Shown one piece after another: positions 26,539 through 34,171 of a stretch of 45,816 bases of DNA; within the stretch, counting starts at the first letter, position 1, and each line of letters begins with the position of its first letter. Position numbers and translations under genes: made by a program. Where the stretch lies: positions 1-45,816 of the forward strand of contig CAYOHP010000043.1 in the NCBI GenBank assembly GCA_964403795.1, written 5' to 3'. This DNA comes from CAYOHP01 sp964403795 [NCBI: uncultured bacterium]. Its GTDB lineage: Bacteria; Muiribacteriota; UBA6191; CAZXTJ01. The notes under the pieces are model-generated. The model was given only the letters and a program-made list of their open reading frames with translations, did no database searches and was not told the DNA's origin.

Positions 26539-27936
26539 ATGCTCCGTGCGCTCCTGCCTGGCTTGGCCCTGTGCCTGGCCGCATCCCCCGCCCTCGCCGC
26601 CGTCGAGGTCTCCCCCGAGCTCGCCGCCCGAATCGCCGCCGATGGCCGGGCTCCGGCGCTCGTCTTCTTCGCTCCCGACCGTGCTGCCCCCGAGTCCGGC
26701 GAGAGCCCCGAGGCCCTGATCCGGCGCCTCCAGGGCAATACCCGCCTCGCCCATGATCAGTTGTCGGCTGCGGTCGGCGAGGTCGAGGCCGGGGAGATCG
26801 CCGAACTCTGGATCTCGAACGCCTGTGCCCTGACCCTGGATCGCGCCGGGCTGGACCGGGTGGTCGCCCTTGCCGGGGTCGAGAAGGTGCTCTGGGACGA
26901 GCCGGTGGCGGCCCCCCCGGTCACCATCGAGGCGGACCGGTCCCCCGAGGGCGAGGTCACCTACGGACTCGCCAAGCTGGGGATCCCCCAGGTCCGGGAG
27001 CGTTTCGGGCTGACGGGGAAGGGTGTGGTGGTCGGCCACCTCGACACCGGGATCGACCCTGACCACCCCGACCTCAAGGGCAAGCTCCTCCGCTACCGGA
27101 ACTTCCGGGGCTGGGGCAACGAACCCAAGGACAGCGACGGCCACGGCACCCACACCGCCGCCACCATCGCCGGGGGCTCCACCTCGGGGACCAGCATCGG
27201 GGTCGCCCCCGACGCCAGGCTGGTGGTGGGTCGGGTCATCGGCTGGAGTTTCTCGGGGGCGGCCTCGGGACTGCTGAAGGGCATGCAGTGGATGCTCGAC
27301 CCCGACGAGAACCCGGCCACCGCCGATGCTCCCCGCCTGGTCTCGATGTCCTGGCACTCGGGCGGCGGCGACCAGACCGCCTTCTACGAGGCCCTCGCCA
27401 CCTACGAGGCGGCGGGCGTGATCCCGAGCTTCTCGGCCGGGAACTCCGGGGCCGGCGGCATCACCCATCCCAAGGAGTACCCGGGCAATCTGGTGACCGC
27501 CGCCACCGATGCCAACGATGCCATCGCCTCGTTCTCGTCCCGGGGCCCGGCCAAGTACCAGGGGAACACGGTGCAGAAGCCCGACTGGTCGGCCCCCGGG
27601 GTGGCGGTCCACTCGGCCAAGCCGGGCGGCGGCTACCAGAAGATGTCGGGGACCTCGATGGCATGCCCGCACGCGAGCGGAGTCATGGCCCTGATGCTGG
27701 AAGCCGACCCGACCCTGAACGCGGCCCTGATCAAGACGGTGCTCTCCCACACCGCGAAGGACCTCGGCGAGCCGGGCTGGGACGGGGCCTTCGGGATCGG
27801 CCGCCTCGACGCCGAGGAGGCGGTCGCCACGGTGATCGCGTCCCGGAACGCAAGGGTGGCCGCAGCGACGGCCGAGGCCGCCCGCCAGAAGGTACAGAGC
27901 GGGCGCTTCCTGCGCCTCTTCGCCCCGCTGTTCTAG
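26539..27936 (+). CDS. Exported subtilisin-like serine protease (S8 family)
   Basis: 465 residues with a signal peptide (LLPGLALCLAASPALA-A), a ~110-residue propeptide-like region, and an S8 catalytic domain. The triad is visible: Asp169 in GHLDTGID, His202 in DGHGTHTAA, Ser373 in SGTSMACPHASG; the oxyanion Asn is in SAGNSGAGG. It should be secreted and active after propeptide removal. The C-terminal ~30 residues (ARVAAATAEAARQ) are helical. ATG 26539 has a GGAGAGG site. It stands alone between the tetR gene and the FG-GAP gene. Confidence 0.94.
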   Translation: MLRALLPGLALCLAASPALAAVEVSPELAARIAADGRAPALVFFAPDRAAPESGESPEALIRRLQGNTRLAHDQLSAAVGEVEAGEIAELWISNACALTLDRAGLDRVVALAGVEKVLWDEPVAAPPVTIEADRSPEGEVTYGLAKLGIPQVRERFGLTGKGVVVGHLDTGIDPDHPDLKGKLLRYRNFRGWGNEPKDSDGHGTHTAATIAGGSTSGTSIGVAPDARLVVGRVIGWSFSGAASGLLKGMQWMLDPDENPATADAPRLVSMSWHSGGGDQTAFYEALATYEAAGVIPSFSAGNSGAGGITHPKEYPGNLVTAATDANDAIASFSSRGPAKYQGNTVQKPDWSAPGVAVHSAKPGGGYQKMSGTSMACPHASGVMALMLEADPTLNAALIKTVLSHTAKDLGEPGWDGAFGIGRLDAEEAVATVIASRNARVAAATAEAARQKVQSGRFLRLFAPLF

Positions 27937-28062
27937 TTAGGAACCGGAAAGCGGGATTCCTCACCGGGTCTCCTGCGACTTCGCCCGTCTTCCCGGATGT
28001 CGCTTTCCAGGAAGATAGGGGGATATTCTCTGCTCTCCGAACTGTCGCGAATCGAGTTTCGT

Positions 28063-28076
28063 GAGGGAATTCCCTC
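28063..28076. promoter_or_regulatory. 14-bp perfect palindrome upstream of the FG-GAP gene
   Basis: GAGGGAATTCCCTC sits 33 bases before the preferred ATG of the FG-GAP lipoprotein, in a 173-base gap (27937-28109) that is locally AT-richer. It may be an operator; palindromes of this length are expected several times by chance in the window, so position is the only support. Confidence 0.3.
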
Positions 28077-28109
28077 CTTCGACCGATGACAGGGGAGGGG
28101 GAGATCCCG

Positions 28110-30878
28110 ATGGAAACCTCTGCGACGCGGGGCAGGTGCCGGGCACCGGGTACCAGGACCCTGGTCTGCCTGGGCCTCGCGGTGGGGCTCCTCTCCCTCT
28201 TCGGGTGCGGCGGAGGGGGCGACGGTACGCCGAATCGGGCCCCCGTGGCACAGGCCGACCAGGTGTCGACGTCGGCCGGCGCGGTGGTGACGATCGATGT
28301 GCTCCAGAACGACTCGGATCCCGACGGGGATCGCCTCGTTGTGGTGCGCTGGAGCAATCCAGGAACCGGTACCGTGGATTTCCTGGGCGCGGGCGTCTTC
28401 CGGTATTCACCAGCCGCAGGTTTCACCGGGAAGGCGTCCTTCACCTATGACATCGGGGACCACCGGGGAGGGCTGGCGACCGGGCTCGTCGAGATCCAGG
28501 TCGGAGGGGCGGCGATCCCGACCGGACTCCAGCTGCTGCCCGGGTCCGGGGTCCTCTCCTGTGACCCGCTCCCGGTCCAGTTCACCGCCATCGGGGTACT
28601 CCCGGACGCATCCTTGACCGACGTGACCGGGCAGGCGAGCTGGCTGTCGTCGGACCCGACGGTGGCCACCGTGGACCTGGCCGGCAGGGTGGCCCCGGTG
28701 ATGCGGGGAACCACCACGATCACGGCCGGAGCGTTCTCCCTGTCGGCCTCCTCGACCATGGTCGTCCCCGGAGACGTGGCGTCCCAGGGGATCTCGTCCT
28801 TCACGATTCCCGGAGGCGGGCCGAGGGACGGCTACCTGTGGGACCTGAACACCGATGGTCGGCCGGATCTCGTGGTCCCGTCACGGAGCGCGACCCAGCT
28901 CCAGGTCTACCTGGGTCAGGTGGGAGGGGCCTTCTCCGGGCCGACGACCTACAACCTCTTCGGCAACTCCGTCTGGGATGTCGTGGCCGAGGACTTCGAC
29001 GGCAACAGCACCCTGGACCTGGCAGTTGCCTGGGAGGGTAGCGGGGTGGGTGGAATCGCCATCCTGCTGGGGTTCGGGGATGGCACCTTCGCAGCGCCGG
29101 TATCCCGGTCGGCTCCCGGTGGGATCCGGGCGCTGGCGGTGGGCCGCTTCGACGGGGATGCCAACCTGGACCTCGTGTCCGGGAGTCCCTTCGGTTTCAG
29201 TCTCTACTTCTTCTCGGGGAACGGCGATGGGACCTTCGATCCCGGCACCACGACCGCCACGAGCATCCAGATCCGCAAGCTCGTGAGCGGACGCTTCGAC
29301 GGGGACCTGGCGCTCGACCTGGCGGCGATCGACACGTTCGACATCCGGATCTTCAGGGGAAACGGCTCCGGAGGATTTGCAGCACTCGGCGGAGCCATCG
29401 CGGTGGGAAGCCAGCCGATGGATCTCGTGTCTGGTGATTTCGATGGCAACGGGATCCCTGACCTGGCGACGGCCAATTTCGGTGGGAACTCCGTCTCGGT
29501 CCTCGTCGGAGATGGGATCGGAGGGTTCTCGACCACCGCGACCATCCCGACCGGTCTCCAGACCGTATCCCTCCGGACCGCTCAGGTGGATGGAGGTGCC
29601 ATCGATCTCATCGCCACCAGTGAGCTCTCGAGTTCCACTACGGTCCTGATCGGCAACGGGAACGGAACGTTCGCGGCGGATCCCGAACGGTACTTCGCAG
29701 GCTCGATCGGCGTGGCGGCGGTCGCCGGGGACCTCGATCTCGATGGGACCGTCGACATGGTGGTGCTGGAGCGAGGCGTGGGTGTCGCGATCGTCCACCG
29801 GAATGTCACGCCAGGGCGGGCTGCGGGATCGCGGGTCTACCACGGCCCGACGGGAGGATCTGGATCGGTTCGGCCGCAGGCCCTGGCGGTCGCGGACTTC
29901 GACCAGGACGGTTTCCTGGACCTCGCGGCGTCGCGGCCGTCCACCGCACAGGTCGCCGTCCTACGAAACAGAGGGGATGGGAGCCTCCGCGAGCCCGCAG
30001 TCGTGACCGGGGTCGCAGGCGTCGGGAGTACGGTCCACACCGCGGCCGGACGCCTGAACGCCGACGGGTTCCCGGACCTGGTCGTCGCTGGGACCACTGC
30101 CCTGGCCTGGCTCCCCGGCAACGGTGCAGGAGGCTTCGGGGCCCCGGTGGTCCTACCCCTGGCAACCTCCGGGGGACCGGTCCTGATCACGGACCTGAAC
30201 GGTGACGGCAACGGCGACATCGTCCACGTCCGGTCCGGGACGGGACAGGTGGCAGTCGCCCTCGGGAACGGTGCTGGTGGTTTCGTGGTGTCGAACCCGG
30301 CCACAGTCGGCGGCAGCCCTCGCGGGATCCTCGCCGGGAGGATCGATTCCGATCTCGACATGGACGTGGCGATCGTTTCGTCGGACGTCCGGATCCTCCT
30401 CGGGGATGGAGCCGGTGGCCTCGGACCCCCGATCAGCTTGGGGTTGCCCTTCTCACCCAACAACTTCGCCATGGAGGACTTCGACGGGGACGGGGACCTC
30501 GACGTCGCAGCCCTGGCCGACTTTGCATCGTCCGTCACGATCCAACTGGGGAACGGCGACGGGACGTTCAGCGCAGGGACGCCCGTTGCCATGGGTGCGG
30601 GAACCAACATCACGGTCCAGGCGGGCCGGATGGATTGTGATGCGTTGGTCGATCTGGTGGTCGCACGCGAGTCCCCGAACCAGGTCCTGGTGTTCCGCGG
30701 GAACGGGGACGGGACCTTCGGGTCCTCGGGGGCAGCGATCCCGATCGGCTCCAGCCGCGGGTTCGACGGCGGCCAACAGATCGTGATCCTGGGCGACTTG
30801 AACGACGACGGCCGGATGGATGTCCTGGCCGCCAACATGTTCAACAACAACGCCGTCCAGGTGGTTTCCGGGCCCTGA
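28110..30878 (+). CDS. FG-GAP/VCBS repeat lipoprotein with Ig-like domains
   Basis: 922 residues from ATG 28110, preferred over 28086 because GGGGAGGGGGAG lies just upstream. The N-terminus is a lipoprotein signal with lipobox LFGC, so it should be surface or periplasm anchored. Next come a cadherin/Ig-like domain with NDSDPDGDRLV and GFTGKASFTYDI, and a BIG2-like domain (LSSDPTVATVDLAGRV). The rest consists of 14 FG-GAP/VCBS units of about 45 residues with Ca2+-binding DxDGDxxxD loops (such as DFDGNGIPDL and DFDGDGDLDV). Fourteen units would fit two seven-bladed propellers. The role is probably adhesion or polysaccharide/protein binding at the surface. Confidence 0.9.
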   Translation: METSATRGRCRAPGTRTLVCLGLAVGLLSLFGCGGGGDGTPNRAPVAQADQVSTSAGAVVTIDVLQNDSDPDGDRLVVVRWSNPGTGTVDFLGAGVFRYSPAAGFTGKASFTYDIGDHRGGLATGLVEIQVGGAAIPTGLQLLPGSGVLSCDPLPVQFTAIGVLPDASLTDVTGQASWLSSDPTVATVDLAGRVAPVMRGTTTITAGAFSLSASSTMVVPGDVASQGISSFTIPGGGPRDGYLWDLNTDGRPDLVVPSRSATQLQVYLGQVGGAFSGPTTYNLFGNSVWDVVAEDFDGNSTLDLAVAWEGSGVGGIAILLGFGDGTFAAPVSRSAPGGIRALAVGRFDGDANLDLVSGSPFGFSLYFFSGNGDGTFDPGTTTATSIQIRKLVSGRFDGDLALDLAAIDTFDIRIFRGNGSGGFAALGGAIAVGSQPMDLVSGDFDGNGIPDLATANFGGNSVSVLVGDGIGGFSTTATIPTGLQTVSLRTAQVDGGAIDLIATSELSSSTTVLIGNGNGTFAADPERYFAGSIGVAAVAGDLDLDGTVDMVVLERGVGVAIVHRNVTPGRAAGSRVYHGPTGGSGSVRPQALAVADFDQDGFLDLAASRPSTAQVAVLRNRGDGSLREPAVVTGVAGVGSTVHTAAGRLNADGFPDLVVAGTTALAWLPGNGAGGFGAPVVLPLATSGGPVLITDLNGDGNGDIVHVRSGTGQVAVALGNGAGGFVVSNPATVGGSPRGILAGRIDSDLDMDVAIVSSDVRILLGDGAGGLGPPISLGLPFSPNNFAMEDFDGDGDLDVAALADFASSVTIQLGNGDGTFSAGTPVAMGAGTNITVQAGRMDCDALVDLVVARESPNQVLVFRGNGDGTFGSSGAAIPIGSSRGFDGGQQIVILGDLNDDGRMDVLAANMFNNNAVQVVSGP

Positions 30879-30936
30879 GTGGGTCGGGGAGTTCCTTGAA
30901 CCGCTCCGCCTCCGCCGTCGTCTCCCTGGGGGAACG

Positions 30937-32982
30937 ATGAGCGACCAGGATCCCTCCCAGCTTCCCCGCTTCCGACTCCCCGAGGAGTGGGAGGAGGGAT
31001 TCTCGCCCCGGCAGCGGCAGGCCCAGCGCATCGGGAGCCCGGTGGCGCTCGAGGTCCCGGTGGAGCTGGCTCGGCTCGCAGGCGACCTCGCCCGGGGGCG
31101 CAGCCGCTCCGATCCCGGCCTCGAACGGGATGCCGGACGTGCCCTGGTCGCGGCCGGGCGCCACGCCGAGACGCCGATGGCCGTGTTGGCGACCGCGGAG
31201 GGGATGTCCCCGCACGGGCGCAGGCACGAGGTCGGGCGCCCCGGGTTCGAGGCCCTGGTGGCGGAGCTCGGCCTTCCCGAAGTCCAGGGCCGTCCGGACG
31301 ACCCTCGCCGCGACGACCGCCTGGCCGGGGGACCGCTCACCCTCTGTACTTGGCTCCTGCTCCAGGAGCGGTCCTGCCTGGTCGGGTGGAGCCGGGAGCG
31401 CCTCGAACGCGCCCTGGCGCAGGTCGATGGCTCCTCGGTGGGTCCGGAACCGGGTCCCCGGTCGGAGCGCGTGGTCCGTAGCCTGGTCGAGGAGCTGCGG
31501 AGCGAGCCGGTCCTGCGGTCCGGACGGAGGGCGCTCCTCGAAGCCGTGGCCCGGGACCTTCGCGATCCGGGCCGGCCTTGCTTCGACACCACGGCCCTGG
31601 CCGCCATGACGGCGCTCCGCTGCCTGGCGGCGGGGCTCCGGGAACTCGCCGAGGAACTCGGGGCGATTGCCAGGAGCGGGTTCCCCGAGGATCTTCCGGC
31701 CGATCTCCAGGCCTGGCTCCATCGCCTCTCCGGAGACTCGTTCCGGAGGGCCCGGCGCCTGCGCCCGGCCCTCGATGCCTACCTCCGGGCCTGGACCCGC
31801 ACCTCCCCGATCCCGGATGCCGGTTCCGTCCAGCCGGTGCAGGACGGACCGCTGGCCCTGGCCGTGGGCGAGCTGCTGGTGGCGATCGGCCAGGCGCGGG
31901 CGCTGCCGGTCTGGCTGGGGAAGGCCCAATCCGGGGTCCTCGATCGGGAGGGATCCTGGTACTGGCAGGCCGTCCCCGGCGAAGCGGCGCCCGATGCCAT
32001 GGATCGCCTGTCGACCCTGGTCGCCGGGAACGAACGTCGGGCCTGCGCAGGGTCCCGGCGGACCAGGTCGCGGATGAGTGCGGCCAGTGCCCGGTTCCGC
32101 TCGCTGGAACAGGCAGTGGAGAGGGATCCCGGTGACCAGGCCGCCTGGGGAGCGCTGGCGGCCGCGGCTCATCGAAGCGGGTGGACGCCGGAACTCCTCG
32201 AAGACGAGGCATTGCTGCCCTGGCTCTTCCGGGCATGGAGGTCCCACCCGACCGATCCCGGACTGGTCGGCCTGCTGCTCCCCCGGGTCGGTCTCGGGCT
32301 CCCGGAGGACGACCAGGACGAGCCGGGCGAGGCATGGCTCCGGGAAGGCAGGGCTGTGCTCCGGGACGGGCGATGGGTGGACTCCGGTTCGGGCCTGCCG
32401 CTCCGGTACCGCCGGCTGGCCGACGGGGCGGAGATGGTGCTCGTGCCGGATCGGGAGCCGTTGCTGATCGACCGGTTCCCGGTGCGGATGGCGGCCTTCC
32501 AGGCCCTGGGGGTGGCTACGCCGAGGTCCATGCCGCTCCAGGACTCCGACGTGCCGGAACGCTTCGTCTACATGGTCGATCGGGGCACGGTCATGGACTT
32601 CCTGGAGAAGACGAGGACGGTCCTCCCCACCGAGCGCGAGCTGCGGTCGGCCCTGTTCGGTCCGGGCGAGGCCTCCTGGCCCGCGACCACCGGCCCGCTC
32701 CGGAGCCCCTGGGGCCTCGAAGAGGTCTGGCCCGAGGAGTTCGCCAGGGGCCATCGCGAGGTCACCGTCGAGAACCGGGACGAGCCCGGTCCTGCCAATG
32801 GCTACGTGGGCGTCTACGGAGTGCCGCGGGCGACCCGGTTCACGCCGCGTCATCGTCGGCTCCGGCCGGCGATCCGGCTCCTCTCCGCCCTGGCCGAGGC
32901 GTGCGGGGATCTGTTCGGGACCTTCTTCCCGGTGCGTCGGCACCCGGCCAGGGTCGATCTCGCGCACCCCAGGGCGTCCTGA
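30937..32982 (+). CDS. Uncharacterised protein with a remote SUMF1/FGE-like C-terminus
   Basis: 681 residues, no signal peptide or membrane helix. The N-terminal ~480 residues are Arg/Leu-rich and helical (GALAAAAHRSGWTPELLEDEALL) with no family I recognise. The C-terminal ~200 residues look like a much-eroded SUMF1/FGE domain: YRRLADGAEMVLVPDREPLLIDRFPVRMA and LPTERELRSALFG parallel the GMEMVLVPGGxFxMG and LPTExEWEYAARG segments of that family, but the middle glycine-rich motif and the GNVWEW segment are missing. ATG 30937 follows GGGGGAAC. It lies 58 bases after the FG-GAP gene and may be co-transcribed. Confidence 0.65.
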   Translation: MSDQDPSQLPRFRLPEEWEEGFSPRQRQAQRIGSPVALEVPVELARLAGDLARGRSRSDPGLERDAGRALVAAGRHAETPMAVLATAEGMSPHGRRHEVGRPGFEALVAELGLPEVQGRPDDPRRDDRLAGGPLTLCTWLLLQERSCLVGWSRERLERALAQVDGSSVGPEPGPRSERVVRSLVEELRSEPVLRSGRRALLEAVARDLRDPGRPCFDTTALAAMTALRCLAAGLRELAEELGAIARSGFPEDLPADLQAWLHRLSGDSFRRARRLRPALDAYLRAWTRTSPIPDAGSVQPVQDGPLALAVGELLVAIGQARALPVWLGKAQSGVLDREGSWYWQAVPGEAAPDAMDRLSTLVAGNERRACAGSRRTRSRMSAASARFRSLEQAVERDPGDQAAWGALAAAAHRSGWTPELLEDEALLPWLFRAWRSHPTDPGLVGLLLPRVGLGLPEDDQDEPGEAWLREGRAVLRDGRWVDSGSGLPLRYRRLADGAEMVLVPDREPLLIDRFPVRMAAFQALGVATPRSMPLQDSDVPERFVYMVDRGTVMDFLEKTRTVLPTERELRSALFGPGEASWPATTGPLRSPWGLEEVWPEEFARGHREVTVENRDEPGPANGYVGVYGVPRATRFTPRHRRLRPAIRLLSALAEACGDLFGTFFPVRRHPARVDLAHPRAS

Positions 32983-33082
32983 ACGCTGCCCGGGCGCGCC
33001 CCTTCGGCCTTCCCCCTGCCGTTGCCCCCCTTGACGGGGATCGGTAGGTCCCTAGGGTGGGCTCGACGAATCTGGAGCCGCC

Positions 33083-34093
33083 ATCCGTCGCGCCCCCCGT
33101 TCCGGCACCCTCGGCCTGCTGGCCCTGCTCTCGGTCAGCGGGTCGGTCGCGGGTCCCCATGACCCCTTCGTGCCGACGCCCCCGCCGGGGATCGTGCTCC
33201 CGCCGGGGTGGATCCCGGCCGACAATCCGCTGACCCCGGCCAAGGTCGAGCTCGGGCGCCGGCTCTTCTTCGATCCCCGGTTGAGCCGCGGCGAGCGACT
33301 CTCGTGCGCCAGCTGCCACAAGCCGGCCTTCGGCTGGGCGGATCCTCGCAGCTTCTCGGTGGGGGTCGACGGCGTGTCGGGGACCCGCAACGCGCCCAGC
33401 GTGCTGAACCGCGGCTTGGCCCGGTTGCAGTTCCGGGACGGGCGGGCCGCCAGCCTGGAGGCCCAGGCCCTGGGGCCCATCGGCAACCCGATCGAGATGG
33501 GGTCGAGTCCCGAGGCGGCCTGCGAGAGCCTGAACCGGGATCCGGAGATGCGGGAGCGGTTCGTGGCGAGCTTCGGGGGGCCCGCCACCCCCGAGCGTCT
33601 TGCCAAGGCGTTGGCCAGCTACGAGCGCACCCTGCTCGCCGGGGGCGCGCCGGTCGACGGCACCGATCCGGCAGGGATGAGTCCCGCCGCCCGCCGGGGT
33701 CAGCGGATCTTCCAGCGCTCGGCATGCCAGCGCTGCCACCAGGGACCGACCTTCAGCGACGAGGCCTATCACAACCTCGGCGTAGGGATGTCGGTCCCGT
33801 CGCCGGACCTGGGACGCTTCGGGGTCACGGGGCGGGACGTCGACCGGGGCGCCTTCCGCACCCCGAGCTTGCGCAACGTCTCGGTCACGGCCCCCTACAT
33901 GCATGACGGCAGCCTGGAGAGCCTCGAGGAAGTCGTGGAGTTCTACGACCGGGGCGGGAACCCCAATCCCTGGCTCTCGCCCCTGGTGGGACCGCTGGGC
34001 CTCACGCCGGCCGAGAAGGCCGATCTGGTGGCGTTCCTCGCCGAGGGGCTGACCGGGGACGTGCCGGAAGCGCTGGCGCCGACCCGCGAGTAG
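33083..34093 (+). CDS. Di-heme cytochrome c peroxidase / MauG-family protein
   Basis: 336-residue (from ATC 33083) di-heme protein with two CxxCH heme sites: CASCH (75-79) and CQRCH (215-219), and the MauG/CCP signatures NPLTPAKVELGRRLFFDPRLS and PYMHDGSLESLEEVVEFY. Family members reduce H2O2 or oxidise proteins in the periplasm. The frame has no ATG, GTG or TTG between the upstream stop (33053) and GTG 33170, yet the codons from 33083 spell a perfect signal peptide (RRAPRSGTLGLLALLSVSGSVAG), with GGAG 5 bases upstream of ATC. GTG 33170 would make it lose its export signal. Confidence 0.9.
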   Translation: MRRAPRSGTLGLLALLSVSGSVAGPHDPFVPTPPPGIVLPPGWIPADNPLTPAKVELGRRLFFDPRLSRGERLSCASCHKPAFGWADPRSFSVGVDGVSGTRNAPSVLNRGLARLQFRDGRAASLEAQALGPIGNPIEMGSSPEAACESLNRDPEMRERFVASFGGPATPERLAKALASYERTLLAGGAPVDGTDPAGMSPAARRGQRIFQRSACQRCHQGPTFSDEAYHNLGVGMSVPSPDLGRFGVTGRDVDRGAFRTPSLRNVSVTAPYMHDGSLESLEEVVEFYDRGGNPNPWLSPLVGPLGLTPAEKADLVAFLAEGLTGDVPEALAPTRE

Positions 34094-34153
34094 GGGAGTG
34101 CCCGGACCTGTGCCAGGGACGGGTCGACGGCCCAGGGACGCGGGCGGGGTTAC

Positions 34154-34171
34154 CATGGCCCCGGGGCCATG
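34154..34171. promoter_or_regulatory. 18-bp perfect palindrome covering the kinase start codon
   Basis: CATGGCCCCGGGGCCATG is a perfect palindrome whose right end is the ATG of the kinase at 34169. Its left ATG (34155) opens a five-codon reading frame ending in TGA that overlaps the kinase start as ATGA. The structure could hide the start codon in the mRNA or bind a repressor. About one such palindrome is expected by chance in the window, so only its position is notable. Confidence 0.45.

Noticed and set aside
28063-28076. GAGGGAATTCCCTC as a firm operator
   Set aside because: I estimate several perfect 14-bp palindromes by chance in the window; kept only as a weak regulatory feature.
30841-32967. 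708-codon antisense frame over the orphan SUMF1-like gene
   Set aside because: The plus strand has a ribosome site and recognisable motifs; the antisense product is Arg/Gly/Pro-rich without motif.
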